Shown here piece after piece: positions 17,353 through 25,777 of a DNA stretch of 64,000 nt. Position 1 is the stretch's first letter; the number at the start of each line of letters is the position of its first letter. This stretch comes from Gammaproteobacteria bacterium (GTDB taxonomy: Bacteria > Pseudomonadota > Gammaproteobacteria > Arenicellales > JAANXG01), in the NCBI GenBank assembly GCA_024638505.1, contig JAHEKE010000004.1:1-64000 (forward strand). The letters are read 5' to 3'. The notes under the pieces are model-generated. The model was not told the DNA's origin. It was given only the letters and a program-made list of their open reading frames with translations, and did no database searches. Made by a program: the position numbers and the translations under genes.

Positions 17353-18600
17353 TTGTTTACCACTTTAAAATCGATTGCTTCGTTGTTGTTGAGCTATGGG
17401 CTTCTGCTCATAGCCAACGGTTTGTTCTCGACCCTGCTCGGCGTGCGCACGACTATCGAAGGATTTTCTACCGAGATAGTCGGCGTCATTATGGGCTCGT
17501 ATTTTTTCGGCTTGTTTCTTGGTGCTCGTTATGCAGTCAGCGTGGTCGCAGCGGTCGGGCACATCCGATCTTTTGCCGCATTCGCCTCAGTCATCTCAAT
17601 AACGGCGCTCACGCATGCCCTGCTGGTCAACCCGATGGCTTGGATAGTGATGCGAGTTGCCTCGGGTTTCTGTATGGCCGGTATGGTCATGGTTACAGAA
17701 AGCTGGATCAACGAACGCGCCAGTAACGAAATGCGAGGCCGAATTCTCTCTATATACATGACAACCAATTACGCAGCCGCCGGCTTGGGCCAGTTTTTAC
17801 TCCCGCTGGCAGATCCCGGAGGGTTTCACTTGTTCAGCTTGACCTCGATCGTTTTTTCACTCGCCCTGGTGCCTGTTTTGCTCACCAGAGCCAAGGCCCC
17901 GCGTCCGGTGCAGGCAAAGCCGGTCAAATTGAGCAAGCTGTACCAGATATCACCTTTGGGCCTGATTGGCTCGTTTTGTGCAGGCATGGTTAACGCCATG
18001 TTCTATGGCATGGGGCCCGTGTTCACCCGGGAGATCGGTCTGTCATTAACCGGGACATCAATGTTCATGGCCTCGATCATACTCGGCGGTCTCATTTTGC
18101 AATGGCCTATAGGCAGGTTATCCGATCGTACCGATCGTCGCTTCGTTATTATCGGCGTTGCCTTCGCCACCTCCATCGCATGTTTGTTCATTTTGGTTTT
18201 TGCCCGTATGCCGGGGCCCGGCTTATTCGCATCCGCCGTAATATACGGCAGCCTTGCCTTCACCATCTATTCCCTAAGCGCTGCCCATACCAATGACTTT
18301 GCACATCCAGAGGAGCTGATTCAAACCGCCAGCGCGCTATTAGTGGCGTTTGGTGTCGGCGCCATATTCGGTCCGATCCTGGCCGCATTCATGATGGGGT
18401 GGTTTGGAGCCGATGGGTTGTTTGGATCGAGCGCGGTCATCACGGCGCTGCTCGGATTTTATACGCTGTACCGGGTCAAGGTCAGGGACGCCAAGACGGC
18501 CGCGGAAAAATCACAGTTCATACCGGTCCCCAGCACGCAGTTTACCTCAGAGGAGATCTACGGCGCGGCGCTCGATGAACGAGAGCAGGAAAGGACTTAA
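17353..18600 (+). CDS. MFS transporter (YcaD-like)
   Basis: A 415-residue major facilitator with about 12 membrane segments and a hydrophilic C-terminal tail. MFS signatures: YFFGLFLGARYA (loop 2-3) and PIGRLSDRTDRR (loop 8-9). It begins at TTG 17353, since a stop lies two codons upstream and the first helix starts at once. The substrate is unknown. Its position directly after aruH suggests uptake or export of an amino acid or guanidino compound. Confidence 0.85.
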   Translation: MFTTLKSIASLLLSYGLLLIANGLFSTLLGVRTTIEGFSTEIVGVIMGSYFFGLFLGARYAVSVVAAVGHIRSFAAFASVISITALTHALLVNPMAWIVMRVASGFCMAGMVMVTESWINERASNEMRGRILSIYMTTNYAAAGLGQFLLPLADPGGFHLFSLTSIVFSLALVPVLLTRAKAPRPVQAKPVKLSKLYQISPLGLIGSFCAGMVNAMFYGMGPVFTREIGLSLTGTSMFMASIILGGLILQWPIGRLSDRTDRRFVIIGVAFATSIACLFILVFARMPGPGLFASAVIYGSLAFTIYSLSAAHTNDFAHPEELIQTASALLVAFGVGAIFGPILAAFMMGWFGADGLFGSSAVITALLGFYTLYRVKVRDAKTAAEKSQFIPVPSTQFTSEEIYGAALDEREQERT

Positions 18601-18649
18601 GAACGGCACGCGAGCAGGATGGCGTGAGCCGATACTTTAAAAACACCAG

Positions 18650-19396
18650 TCATAGCACGCTGAGCTTGCCTACCCCGGGCAGCTTCACGCCGACATCGTT
18701 GAAATCTAATCCCATTGTTGTCCCCAGCACATGAATTTCCAGACCCTCGTGCCAGGCGAGCGCCATGCCGAACAATCCCCACAAAGAAACCTGCCAGCCC
18801 GAACCGGACGGCGTGGGGGCAAACATAACTCCATCACCCAGGTAGTCCTTGCCGATCGCATTAGCCGGCATTTCAAGATACAGTTCAGGCACCTGGCGGG
18901 CAATCCAAGCAACGAAAGTGTTCGAATTGGGTCCCGGCCAGACAGCATAACTGCCGCGCTGCTGGTAAGGGTAAGCCTGAACCGCGGCTTGAATTCTGGG
19001 TATTAATTTCGCGGCCTTTTCTCCCTTAAGCTCGAGGATAATGTCCGGCACGTTGCCGTACCAGCGTCCGTCAACCGGATACTTGTCCTTGCGCACCGGG
19101 TGCCCCCAACCCACGACGTCAAAGCGTGTAAAGTGCTCGCCGCCCTCCGCTTTGAAAACAATCCAAGTGTGTACCGAAAATACGCCTTTCCAGCGGCCGG
19201 CCCGCGCCGCGTAGACCTGAACAACGGCCTGCTTCTCGCTGCGTGGGTCCGGCGCCTGATGTGACGAAGACCAGTCCGCAGTGCGCCAGCTTTCTGGCCA
19301 GCCTGCAGTTAGCGACCAGGCACCAGTGACGGAAACGGGTACTAACACAAGGAGTACCAAACCCAGTAGAAGCTGTCGTATTAAAGATACTATCAT
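18650..19396 (-). CDS. DUF3750-family exported protein
   Basis: 248 residues with an N-terminal membrane segment or uncleaved signal (about 5-28). The core (HTWIVFKAEGGEHFTRFDV, WPGPNSNTFVAWIARQVPEL, LGTTMGLDFN) fits DUF3750, a family of unknown function; NTF and His residues are reminiscent of NlpC/P60-like or lecithin:retinol acyltransferase-like folds, but that is a guess. It converges on the MFS gene. Confidence 0.7.
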   Translation of the reverse strand: MIVSLIRQLLLGLVLLVLVPVSVTGAWSLTAGWPESWRTADWSSSHQAPDPRSEKQAVVQVYAARAGRWKGVFSVHTWIVFKAEGGEHFTRFDVVGWGHPVRKDKYPVDGRWYGNVPDIILELKGEKAAKLIPRIQAAVQAYPYQQRGSYAVWPGPNSNTFVAWIARQVPELYLEMPANAIGKDYLGDGVMFAPTPSGSGWQVSLWGLFGMALAWHEGLEIHVLGTTMGLDFNDVGVKLPGVGKLSVL

Positions 19397-19553
19397 TGCC
19401 TGATGCGTTCGCTTTAAGCCATATTCTTACACCGCCAGGCCGATAGCGCAAAGGTGATGCTGACTTCACCTGGGTTTGCGGAAAGGTTAGCATTCGCCTG
19501 CGCGTTCGAGTCTTACCGCAACGCGTCATGTATGCAGCTAAGGCGGAGATACT

Positions 19554-20474
19554 ATGACAGCAACACTCAGCAGGCGGAAACAAGACGGGGGCACGGCTAA
19601 ACTGCAAGACTGGGGAATCGATTCGGAGTATGGGGTGCTGCGTGATGTATTGCTCGGCCCACCAGAATCGTTCCGCTGGATGGAGGACAACGCACAGTTC
19701 AGTTCGATCGTGCGGGATACGTTAAGAAAGGGTTATCAGTTCGACCCTCAACTGGCGCTGAGCCAGCATGGGGAAATGGTGCAAGCGTATGAAGACGCGG
19801 GCGTGACCGTGCATACGTTGCCGCGCAATGACCACACGCCCTATGGCGTCTACGCCAGGGATTCAAGCTTCATGAGTCCCTATGGTGCGGTAATCTGCCA
19901 GCTGGCTAATCCGCGGCGCCGCGGGGAGTATGCCAACGTGCTGGATTTTTATACCTCAGCCCAAATTCCCATTTATGACATGGTCAGTGCCGGTAACTTT
20001 GAAGGCGGCGATTTCAACATCATACGCCCGGACGCGGTCTTGATCGGTTACACCGGTTTTCGCTGTGAAGAGGTGGCGGCGAAACAGATCGGTGGCTGGT
20101 TCGAGAATGAGGGGTGGGAGGTTAAGTACGCACCTATGGACTCGTTCTACGTTCACATTGACCTCATGGTTTGTATGCTGGCGGAGAAACTGGCCGCCGT
20201 GTGTATCGACACAACAGAACCCGATGTTTTGGATTGGCTGCGGGGAAAGGGTATTGAAATTGTTGAAGTCTGCTTTAAGGATACGATGGCGCTTGGCTGC
20301 AACGTAATGTCTCTGGGCAACGACCGCATACTGTCCCCGTTGGAGAGCAAGGACCTGAACGCAAAGCTTAGAGCGCTGGGTTTCGAAGTCTATGATCCCA
20401 GCATGACCATGTATCTGCGCGCGGGCGGCGGCATTCATTGTATGGCGCAGCCGCTGCGGCGCGACGCCGCTTGA
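19554..20474 (+). CDS. Dimethylargininase/amidinotransferase-like hydrolase
   Basis: A 306-residue guanidino-modifying enzyme of the arginine deiminase superfamily. Expected catalytic residues are present: D103 (YARDSSF), E150 in AGNFEGGDF, H201 (FYVHIDLM) and the nucleophile C296 (GGGIHCMAQPLRR). Family members hydrolyse N-omega,N-omega-dimethylarginine to citrulline plus dimethylamine, or act on related guanidino compounds. GGAG sits before the ATG. With aruH/aruI nearby, the region appears devoted to arginine-type substrates; the exact substrate is not readable. Confidence 0.8.
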   Translation: MTATLSRRKQDGGTAKLQDWGIDSEYGVLRDVLLGPPESFRWMEDNAQFSSIVRDTLRKGYQFDPQLALSQHGEMVQAYEDAGVTVHTLPRNDHTPYGVYARDSSFMSPYGAVICQLANPRRRGEYANVLDFYTSAQIPIYDMVSAGNFEGGDFNIIRPDAVLIGYTGFRCEEVAAKQIGGWFENEGWEVKYAPMDSFYVHIDLMVCMLAEKLAAVCIDTTEPDVLDWLRGKGIEIVEVCFKDTMALGCNVMSLGNDRILSPLESKDLNAKLRALGFEVYDPSMTMYLRAGGGIHCMAQPLRRDAA

Positions 20475-20502
20475 GACTGACCGCGGAATATCTGCGAATA
20501 CC

Positions 20503-21105
20503 ATGAGCCGAGGAGTTAACTCACCTCACGGATTCGAGGATTGGCTGGCTTTACTGCTGCAACACGACGTCGGCAGATCCTTCCACGGCGATACGGGTTC
20601 CCTGCTGCGCGTCATCGCCGGAACAAAAAACGGCGCGGTATGCCTGGCAAGCGGGCGCGAAGCAATCCCGTATGTGCACTGGCTGCAGGACGGCATGGCG
20701 ATGAATAGTCGACTAATCGTGCATAACCAGTCGCAGGAAATGAATGATCTGGTGCGCCCGCAATTCACAACTGACATTCGTATTGTTACTCACACGCAGG
20801 ATTTGGCGTCATTTTTAACTGACATAGAAGAGCACCGATTCGACCTGATAGTGTTAGATGTGAATGATTTAAGCCCTGATGCCGAACCACCGGTTCTGCT
20901 GCGCCTGGCTGAGCACGGCTTGTTACTCGGAGTTGGGGCTGACGCGGCGCGCAGTCATCTCATCCAGACATGTACCGATGTATACTTTTTATGCAGTCTG
21001 GGAAATGACGGTCAGAGTGTAGCGTTGAGCAGAAAAGGCATCCAGCATCGTGCCGTTCGGCGCGGGGGTCGGAGGGGAAGACGCGCAGCCGGCGATCGAC
21101 GTTGA
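20503..21105 (+). CDS. Degenerate SAM-methyltransferase-like protein
   Basis: 200 residues resembling the Rossmann core of class I methyltransferases of the O-methyltransferase type. A beta-alpha region (SRLIVHNQSQEMNDLV) is followed by FDLIVLDVND, a typical motif-IV-like strand. The glycine-rich SAM loop is not conserved, so catalysis is doubtful. The last 20 residues are strongly Arg/Gly-rich. It lies 28 bases after the dimethylargininase-like gene and is probably co-transcribed. Function unknown. Confidence 0.5.
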   Translation: MSRGVNSPHGFEDWLALLLQHDVGRSFHGDTGSLLRVIAGTKNGAVCLASGREAIPYVHWLQDGMAMNSRLIVHNQSQEMNDLVRPQFTTDIRIVTHTQDLASFLTDIEEHRFDLIVLDVNDLSPDAEPPVLLRLAEHGLLLGVGADAARSHLIQTCTDVYFLCSLGNDGQSVALSRKGIQHRAVRRGGRRGRRAAGDRR

Positions 21106-21142
21106 TCAACTGGCTTTAAGGGGCGGTTTTTACATATGCGAT

Positions 21143-21748
21143 TCAGTCAAGTCGCCGAAAATCTATGCCTCGCCACTTCGCGTATGCACCGTGGGTGTCA
21201 TCGCCGCACGGATACACATCGTCGCCAAAGTAAAAGACCTGATCTCCGTTGTTCACCTGACGTCTACCGGCATCGATGTTGACCACGCGATCCGGACAAT
21301 TCGTCTGCCAATCCGGGCAGTCACAAATTAAACTTCCTTTGGAAAACGGTATGTTCCCCTGCTTAACTGTCTGCCCATTGATTCTGACCTCGTAGGGCGA
21401 AGCCCCGTCGAATTCCGACTGCGCCACCAGAGTGACGGCGTAAGTACCTGGCTCACCTGGAAACGCAGCAGTACATGATCCGCTTCCGGAAAAGGCAGCC
21501 CGCCCCAACGCTCCATTTCGATTGGTCCAACCGGAAGTGCATCTGAAATCATCAAACGCGTTGAGGAAGATGTCGCCGGTTTGGGGCGTCTCACTGGCAG
21601 CAGTCGTCTCAGAGCTGGCGCTGGCGCCGCTGGATGCGGTATTGCTCTCTTGACCCTCGCCACTGGAAGTATCGGCATCACCGCCGCCACAGGAAACAAG
21701 TAACGCCGCAAAAAGCAGCAGACAGGCAGACGACATTCTTTTCATCAT
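21143..21748 (-). CDS. Putative lipoprotein with a beta-sandwich-like domain
   Basis: 201 residues. Signal peptide with lipobox LLVSC, so C20 would be lipidated. A Ser/Thr/Glu-rich linker follows (about 21-60). The C-terminal domain has six or so cysteines (DFRCTSGW, GSCTAAF, ICDCPDWQTNC, YPCGDD) and a pattern like a carbohydrate-binding or adhesion beta-sandwich. Function unknown. Confidence 0.6.
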   Translation of the reverse strand: MMKRMSSACLLLFAALLVSCGGGDADTSSGEGQESNTASSGASASSETTAASETPQTGDIFLNAFDDFRCTSGWTNRNGALGRAAFSGSGSCTAAFPGEPGTYAVTLVAQSEFDGASPYEVRINGQTVKQGNIPFSKGSLICDCPDWQTNCPDRVVNIDAGRRQVNNGDQVFYFGDDVYPCGDDTHGAYAKWRGIDFRRLD

Positions 21749-21903
21749 TTTTGCGCAAGCACCGAAGGTAAAGCGGCGCGTATCATACTAGACTGAAGTG
21801 CTTTTTGCACAATGATAAGCGGGGTGGACAAGCTGCAGGATTCAAAGCGCTCTTTCACTGTTTTTATTTCTGACGTCCATTTATAGTTGCTGACTGATGT
21901 GCA

Positions 21904-22545
21904 GTGGGGATTCGTGTGTTACCTATTGAAACAGCAAGCGCTTTTTTACTCGCCTCGGTGGTCTTAGCGCTGGTTCCCGGCCCGGATAACATCTTTGTTC
22001 TGACGCAATCCGCGCTGCAGGGACGGGGGGCAGGTCTGACCGTAGTGCTGGGTTTATGCACCGGCTTAATCGTGCACACTACCGCAGTAGCGCTGGGTGT
22101 TGCCGTTATCTTTCAAGCCTCTGCAACCGCCTTCACCGCACTGAAGCTGCTGGGCGGCGGGTATCTGCTGTACCTCGCCTGGCAAGCGTTCCGCACCGCA
22201 AGCACGACGATTACGCCCTCCCGCAGTGGGGGTTTGGGTCTGAAAACGCTTTACCTAAGAGGGATAATCATGAACGTGACCAACCCCAAAGTATCCATTT
22301 TTTTCCTGGCTTTCCTGCCTCAGTTTGCCGACCCGGGCCGGGGTTCACTCAGCTCCCAGATCATGGCCCTGGGCGGGCTGTTCATTATTGCAACGCTGCT
22401 GGTGTTCGGGAGCATCGCCCTGCTTGCAGGCTGGCTCGGAGGGTGGCTGAATCGTTCAGCAGGTGCCCAGCGAGTCATGAACTGGATTGCGGGTGCCGTG
22501 TTCGTGGGACTCGCTTTGAAACTGGTGACAACCGAACGCGAGTAG
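21904..22545 (+). CDS. LysE/RhtB-family amino-acid exporter
   Basis: 213 residues with about six membrane segments. LysE signature VPGPDNIFVLTQSALQGRGAGL near the N-terminus, and NPKVSIFFLAFLPQF in the middle. The start is GTG 21904 or GTG 21916; both keep the first helix. The family exports amino acids such as lysine, threonine or homoserine lactones. It lies just upstream of the PLP decarboxylase. Confidence 0.88.
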   Translation: MGIRVLPIETASAFLLASVVLALVPGPDNIFVLTQSALQGRGAGLTVVLGLCTGLIVHTTAVALGVAVIFQASATAFTALKLLGGGYLLYLAWQAFRTASTTITPSRSGGLGLKTLYLRGIIMNVTNPKVSIFFLAFLPQFADPGRGSLSSQIMALGGLFIIATLLVFGSIALLAGWLGGWLNRSAGAQRVMNWIAGAVFVGLALKLVTTERE

Positions 22546-22602
22546 TATTTTAATCTTTACCAAGCTGGCCGATTCAACAAACCACAGCGCAAGGTTGATG
22601 TA

Positions 22603-24000
22603 ATGACTATTAACAATGATCATGCTCCCACTTATGCCGCAAGCCTTGAGGCCTTACTGCAACAGGCCCATGGCTATGCGCTGCAATACATCAGCAGTAT
22701 CGACCAAAGGCGGGTGTACCCTGCAAACGACGATATTGCCAGACTGGCTGCGTTCGACGAGCCGCTGGCGGAAGCCCCTTGCGATGCGTCGGATCTGCTG
22801 TCGCTTTTACACCTCAAAGGTTCACCCGCTACCGTGGCACAAACCGGAGGCCGCTACTTTGGCTTTGTCAATGGGGCCGTCCACCCAGCCCCCCTCGCGG
22901 CGAAATGGTTGGCAGACGTTTGGGATCAGAATCCTGCGCTGTACGTTATGTCCCCGACGATATCTCGCCTGGAAAAAGTGTGCGAGCAGTGGCTCGTGCA
23001 GCTACTGGACCTGCCGGAGGACACCGCTTTGGGTCTGGTCGGTGGCAGTTCAGTATCTATCCTCTGCGGGCTGGCTGCCGGCCGTAATGAGTTGCTCCGT
23101 CGCATGGACTGGGAGGTAAATGCTAAAGGCTTGTTTGGCGCACCGGAAATACGGGTGCTGGTTGGCGCGCAGGCGCACGCTGCCGTATTCAAAGCTTTGG
23201 CGCTTCTCGGCCTCGGCCGCGACAGGGTCGAAATCGTAACGGCGGATAAACAGGGCCGGATGCGGGCGGACTGTCTGCCAGAACTTGACCAGCGCTGCCT
23301 GCTGATCACGCAGGCGGGTAACGTAAACTCTGGTGCATTTGACCCAATCGATGAGATCTGTGATCGGGCGCGCCGCGCTGATGCCTGGGTCCATGTGGAT
23401 GGCGCATTCGGACTTTGGGCTGGTGCGTCTGCGCGCAAACGTAGCTTGTATGCTGGTGTAAATAAAGCGGACTCATGGTCCGCGGATGCACACAAAACAC
23501 TCAACGCACCTTACGACTGCGGAATCATTCTGTGTCGGCAGCGCGGAGCTCTGGCATCCGCCATGCAGGCTAGCGCTTCGTACCTGCAGTGGAGCGAAGA
23601 CAGAGACAACATGATGTATACGCCAGATATGTCTCGGCGCGCGCGGGCGGTCGAGCTCTGGGCCACCATGAAATCATTAGGCAGAGGCGGCATCGAGGCA
23701 CTGGTCGACCAGCTTTGTGACCACGCCGTATATTTCGCCGACCGGCTGCGTGCGCTCGGTTTCAAAATACTGAACGACGTTGTCTTCAACCAGCTGCTCG
23801 TCGCCTGCGAATCGCCGGCGGTAACGCGGGGAACACTCGAACACATTCAGCATTCCGGGGAATGCTGGTGCGGAGGAGCAGTATGGCACGGCGAGCCGGT
23901 CATTCGCGTCAGCGTGTGTTCGTGGCGTACTTCTAAAGACGACATTGACCGTTCGATCAATGCCTTCATCGAGGCCAGAGCGCAGGCACAGGACGCATAG
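22603..24000 (+). CDS. PLP-dependent amino-acid decarboxylase family protein (group II)
   Basis: A 465-residue group II PLP decarboxylase (aromatic amino acid, glutamate or 2,4-diaminobutyrate type). The PLP lysine is in SADAHKTLNAPYDCG; the preceding WVHVDGAFGLWAG holds the PLP-contacting Asp. Substrate not determinable; some close relatives act as aldolases or aldehyde synthases. AAGG precedes the ATG at 22603. It sits between two amino-acid/metabolite transporter genes, which suggests a small catabolic unit. Confidence 0.85.
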   Translation: MTINNDHAPTYAASLEALLQQAHGYALQYISSIDQRRVYPANDDIARLAAFDEPLAEAPCDASDLLSLLHLKGSPATVAQTGGRYFGFVNGAVHPAPLAAKWLADVWDQNPALYVMSPTISRLEKVCEQWLVQLLDLPEDTALGLVGGSSVSILCGLAAGRNELLRRMDWEVNAKGLFGAPEIRVLVGAQAHAAVFKALALLGLGRDRVEIVTADKQGRMRADCLPELDQRCLLITQAGNVNSGAFDPIDEICDRARRADAWVHVDGAFGLWAGASARKRSLYAGVNKADSWSADAHKTLNAPYDCGIILCRQRGALASAMQASASYLQWSEDRDNMMYTPDMSRRARAVELWATMKSLGRGGIEALVDQLCDHAVYFADRLRALGFKILNDVVFNQLLVACESPAVTRGTLEHIQHSGECWCGGAVWHGEPVIRVSVCSWRTSKDDIDRSINAFIEARAQAQDA

Positions 24001-24101
24001 CAAAAAGGCTAACAGCGTAATATCTTGATTCAGGCCAGCGCGAACGCGCATGGGTAAAACTGTCTTAGTACGCGCGCTGTAGTTCAAACCGCCACGCAAT
24101 A

Positions 24102-25034
24102 ATGCAGACCATCAGGCCCCCCACGACTATTGACACGGTAAAGCTTGTTTGCCTGAGCGCAATCTGGGCCTCCGCCTTCATGTGTATTGAGGTCGCGCTC
24201 GAAGACTTTTCACCTTTTACCATCGCCACCTGGCGCATTGTCATCGCTACGGCAGTCCTGGCCCCTATCGTTCTGTTATCACGACTGCCGCTGCCCCGTG
24301 ATGGCAGAACCTGGGGGCTGTTTACCGCCACCGGTCTGCTGTACAACGCCATTCCCTTTACCTTGATCAGCTGGGGTCAGCAGTTCATTTCCAGCGGAAC
24401 CAGCGCGATCGTTATCGCCAGCGGCCCGTTTATTTCCCTGCTGCTTTCACACTTCCTGACGCACGATGACCGCTTTACCTTACACAAATTCACCGGCGTG
24501 GCCATTGGTTTTAGCGGCGTAGTCGTGCTGGTTGGTGTGGATGCCGTTGATGGCAGTATCGAGGTCGTCCTCGGCCAGCTCGCCATCGTTGCTGCTGTCA
24601 CCTTTTACGTTTTATCATCGCTGATCATACGGCGTATAGTGGGCGTGTCGCCTATCGTAATCAGCGCCGGTGTTCTCGCTACTTCCGCCTTATATATGGC
24701 GCCCGTTATGCTGCTTATGGATGATGCTGTTCCTCCTGATCTGGGTCATATGTCGGTGGCCGCACTGGTTTTTCTCGGGTTGGTACCCACCGCTTTCGCT
24801 TATTTGCTGCGCATCCAAATTGCGCAGCAGGTGGGAACGACCTTTCTGTCCCAAGTCAGCCTGCTGATACCCGTCTTCGGATTGCTGTGGGGCTGGCTGT
24901 TCTTGAGTGAAATCCCCGCCCAGGCCAGCTGGGTGGCACTCGTGCTGGTGCTGACGGGAATGACGGTTACGCGGCTGGAGCGACCCGCGTGCACAGCGGG
25001 CGCAAAAGTCCCGGAAACGCCCGATCACCGGTAG
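24102..25034 (+). CDS. EamA/DMT-superfamily transporter
   Basis: 310 residues with about ten membrane segments in two EamA repeats. Typical motifs: AIWASAFMCIEVAL at the start, GVAIGFSGVVVLVG at the end of repeat 1, and LLIPVFGLLWGWLFLSEIP in repeat 2. Probably a metabolite or amino-acid exporter. Starts at ATG 24102, 102 bases after the decarboxylase. Confidence 0.88.
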   Translation: MQTIRPPTTIDTVKLVCLSAIWASAFMCIEVALEDFSPFTIATWRIVIATAVLAPIVLLSRLPLPRDGRTWGLFTATGLLYNAIPFTLISWGQQFISSGTSAIVIASGPFISLLLSHFLTHDDRFTLHKFTGVAIGFSGVVVLVGVDAVDGSIEVVLGQLAIVAAVTFYVLSSLIIRRIVGVSPIVISAGVLATSALYMAPVMLLMDDAVPPDLGHMSVAALVFLGLVPTAFAYLLRIQIAQQVGTTFLSQVSLLIPVFGLLWGWLFLSEIPAQASWVALVLVLTGMTVTRLERPACTAGAKVPETPDHR

Positions 25035-25185
25035 CGGCCATCGCGACGAGCGGCTTCAAGCTTGTCCGCGTGCGCTGTAGATTTTACTCGCATGAGCTGT
25101 ATGCGGGAGAATGCTTGACGATCTAATTTGGTTCACAAGATACCGTGCTCACGCGGCGTGCTTAGATAGGAAATAGGTACACGTT

Positions 25186-25587
25186 ATGACTGAACTCAGC
25201 GGCGGTTGTCTCTGCGGAGCGCTGCGCTACACCGCATCTGCATCGCCGACGTGGACCGGATACTGTCACTGTCGACTGTGCCAGCGCTCAACAGGAACGC
25301 CAGTTTTGGTTTTTGCCAGCGTACCGTATAGCAGTTTTACCATCAACAGGGGTCAACCAGCGCGTTATGCGTCTTCAGCAAAAGGAGAACGCTGGTTCTG
25401 CGCCAAATGTGGAACGCAGATTGCCTACTGTGACCAGGACAGCCCAACCAGTGTCGATATTAATGTCGGCAGCCTGGATAACCCGGAGTCCGTACCGCCC
25501 AAAAGTCACATCTTCACTTCCAGCCGGATCAAATGGTTCGATACCAATGATGCGCTGCCTCGCCACGCCGATTCGGATGAGGATTGA
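25186..25587 (+). CDS. GFA (Gfa-like) zinc-domain protein
   Basis: A 133-residue GFA-domain protein. Zinc-binding cysteines occur in GGCLCGALRY, YCHCRLCQRSTG and WFCAKCGTQI, the full set for this fold. The family includes proteins named glutathione-dependent formaldehyde-activating enzyme, but most members, including this one, have no tested activity. AGGAAATAGGT upstream provides a Shine-Dalgarno sequence. Confidence 0.9.
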   Translation: MTELSGGCLCGALRYTASASPTWTGYCHCRLCQRSTGTPVLVFASVPYSSFTINRGQPARYASSAKGERWFCAKCGTQIAYCDQDSPTSVDINVGSLDNPESVPPKSHIFTSSRIKWFDTNDALPRHADSDED

Positions 25588-25594
25588 GCAATGA

Positions 25595-25777
25595 GACTAT
25601 GAGCGCGAGGATCTGTACGAGACTGTTGCAGATTTAAACGAAAAAGGAATCAGGTTCCATACGCCGGTGACAGACCAGCCGTGGGGTTGGCGCGATACGT
25701 ATTTACAGGACCCATCCGGAAACTGGATCTCGCTTTACCATGCCGGTACGGCCAGACTGCAGCCGGGCGGTCCCTAG
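25595..25777 (+). pseudogene. C-terminal remnant of a glyoxalase/VOC-family gene
   Basis: The frame 25595-25777 encodes about 60 residues that read as the second half of a VOC (glyoxalase/bleomycin resistance) protein: a helix (YETVADLNEKGIRF), then GWRDTYLQDPSGNWISLYHAG with the conserved DPxGN turn and terminal metal-site-like strand. An in-frame TGA lies directly upstream and there is no start codon, so the N-terminal half is missing. The 3' end overlaps the converging amine oxidase stop by 4 bases. Confidence 0.7.
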
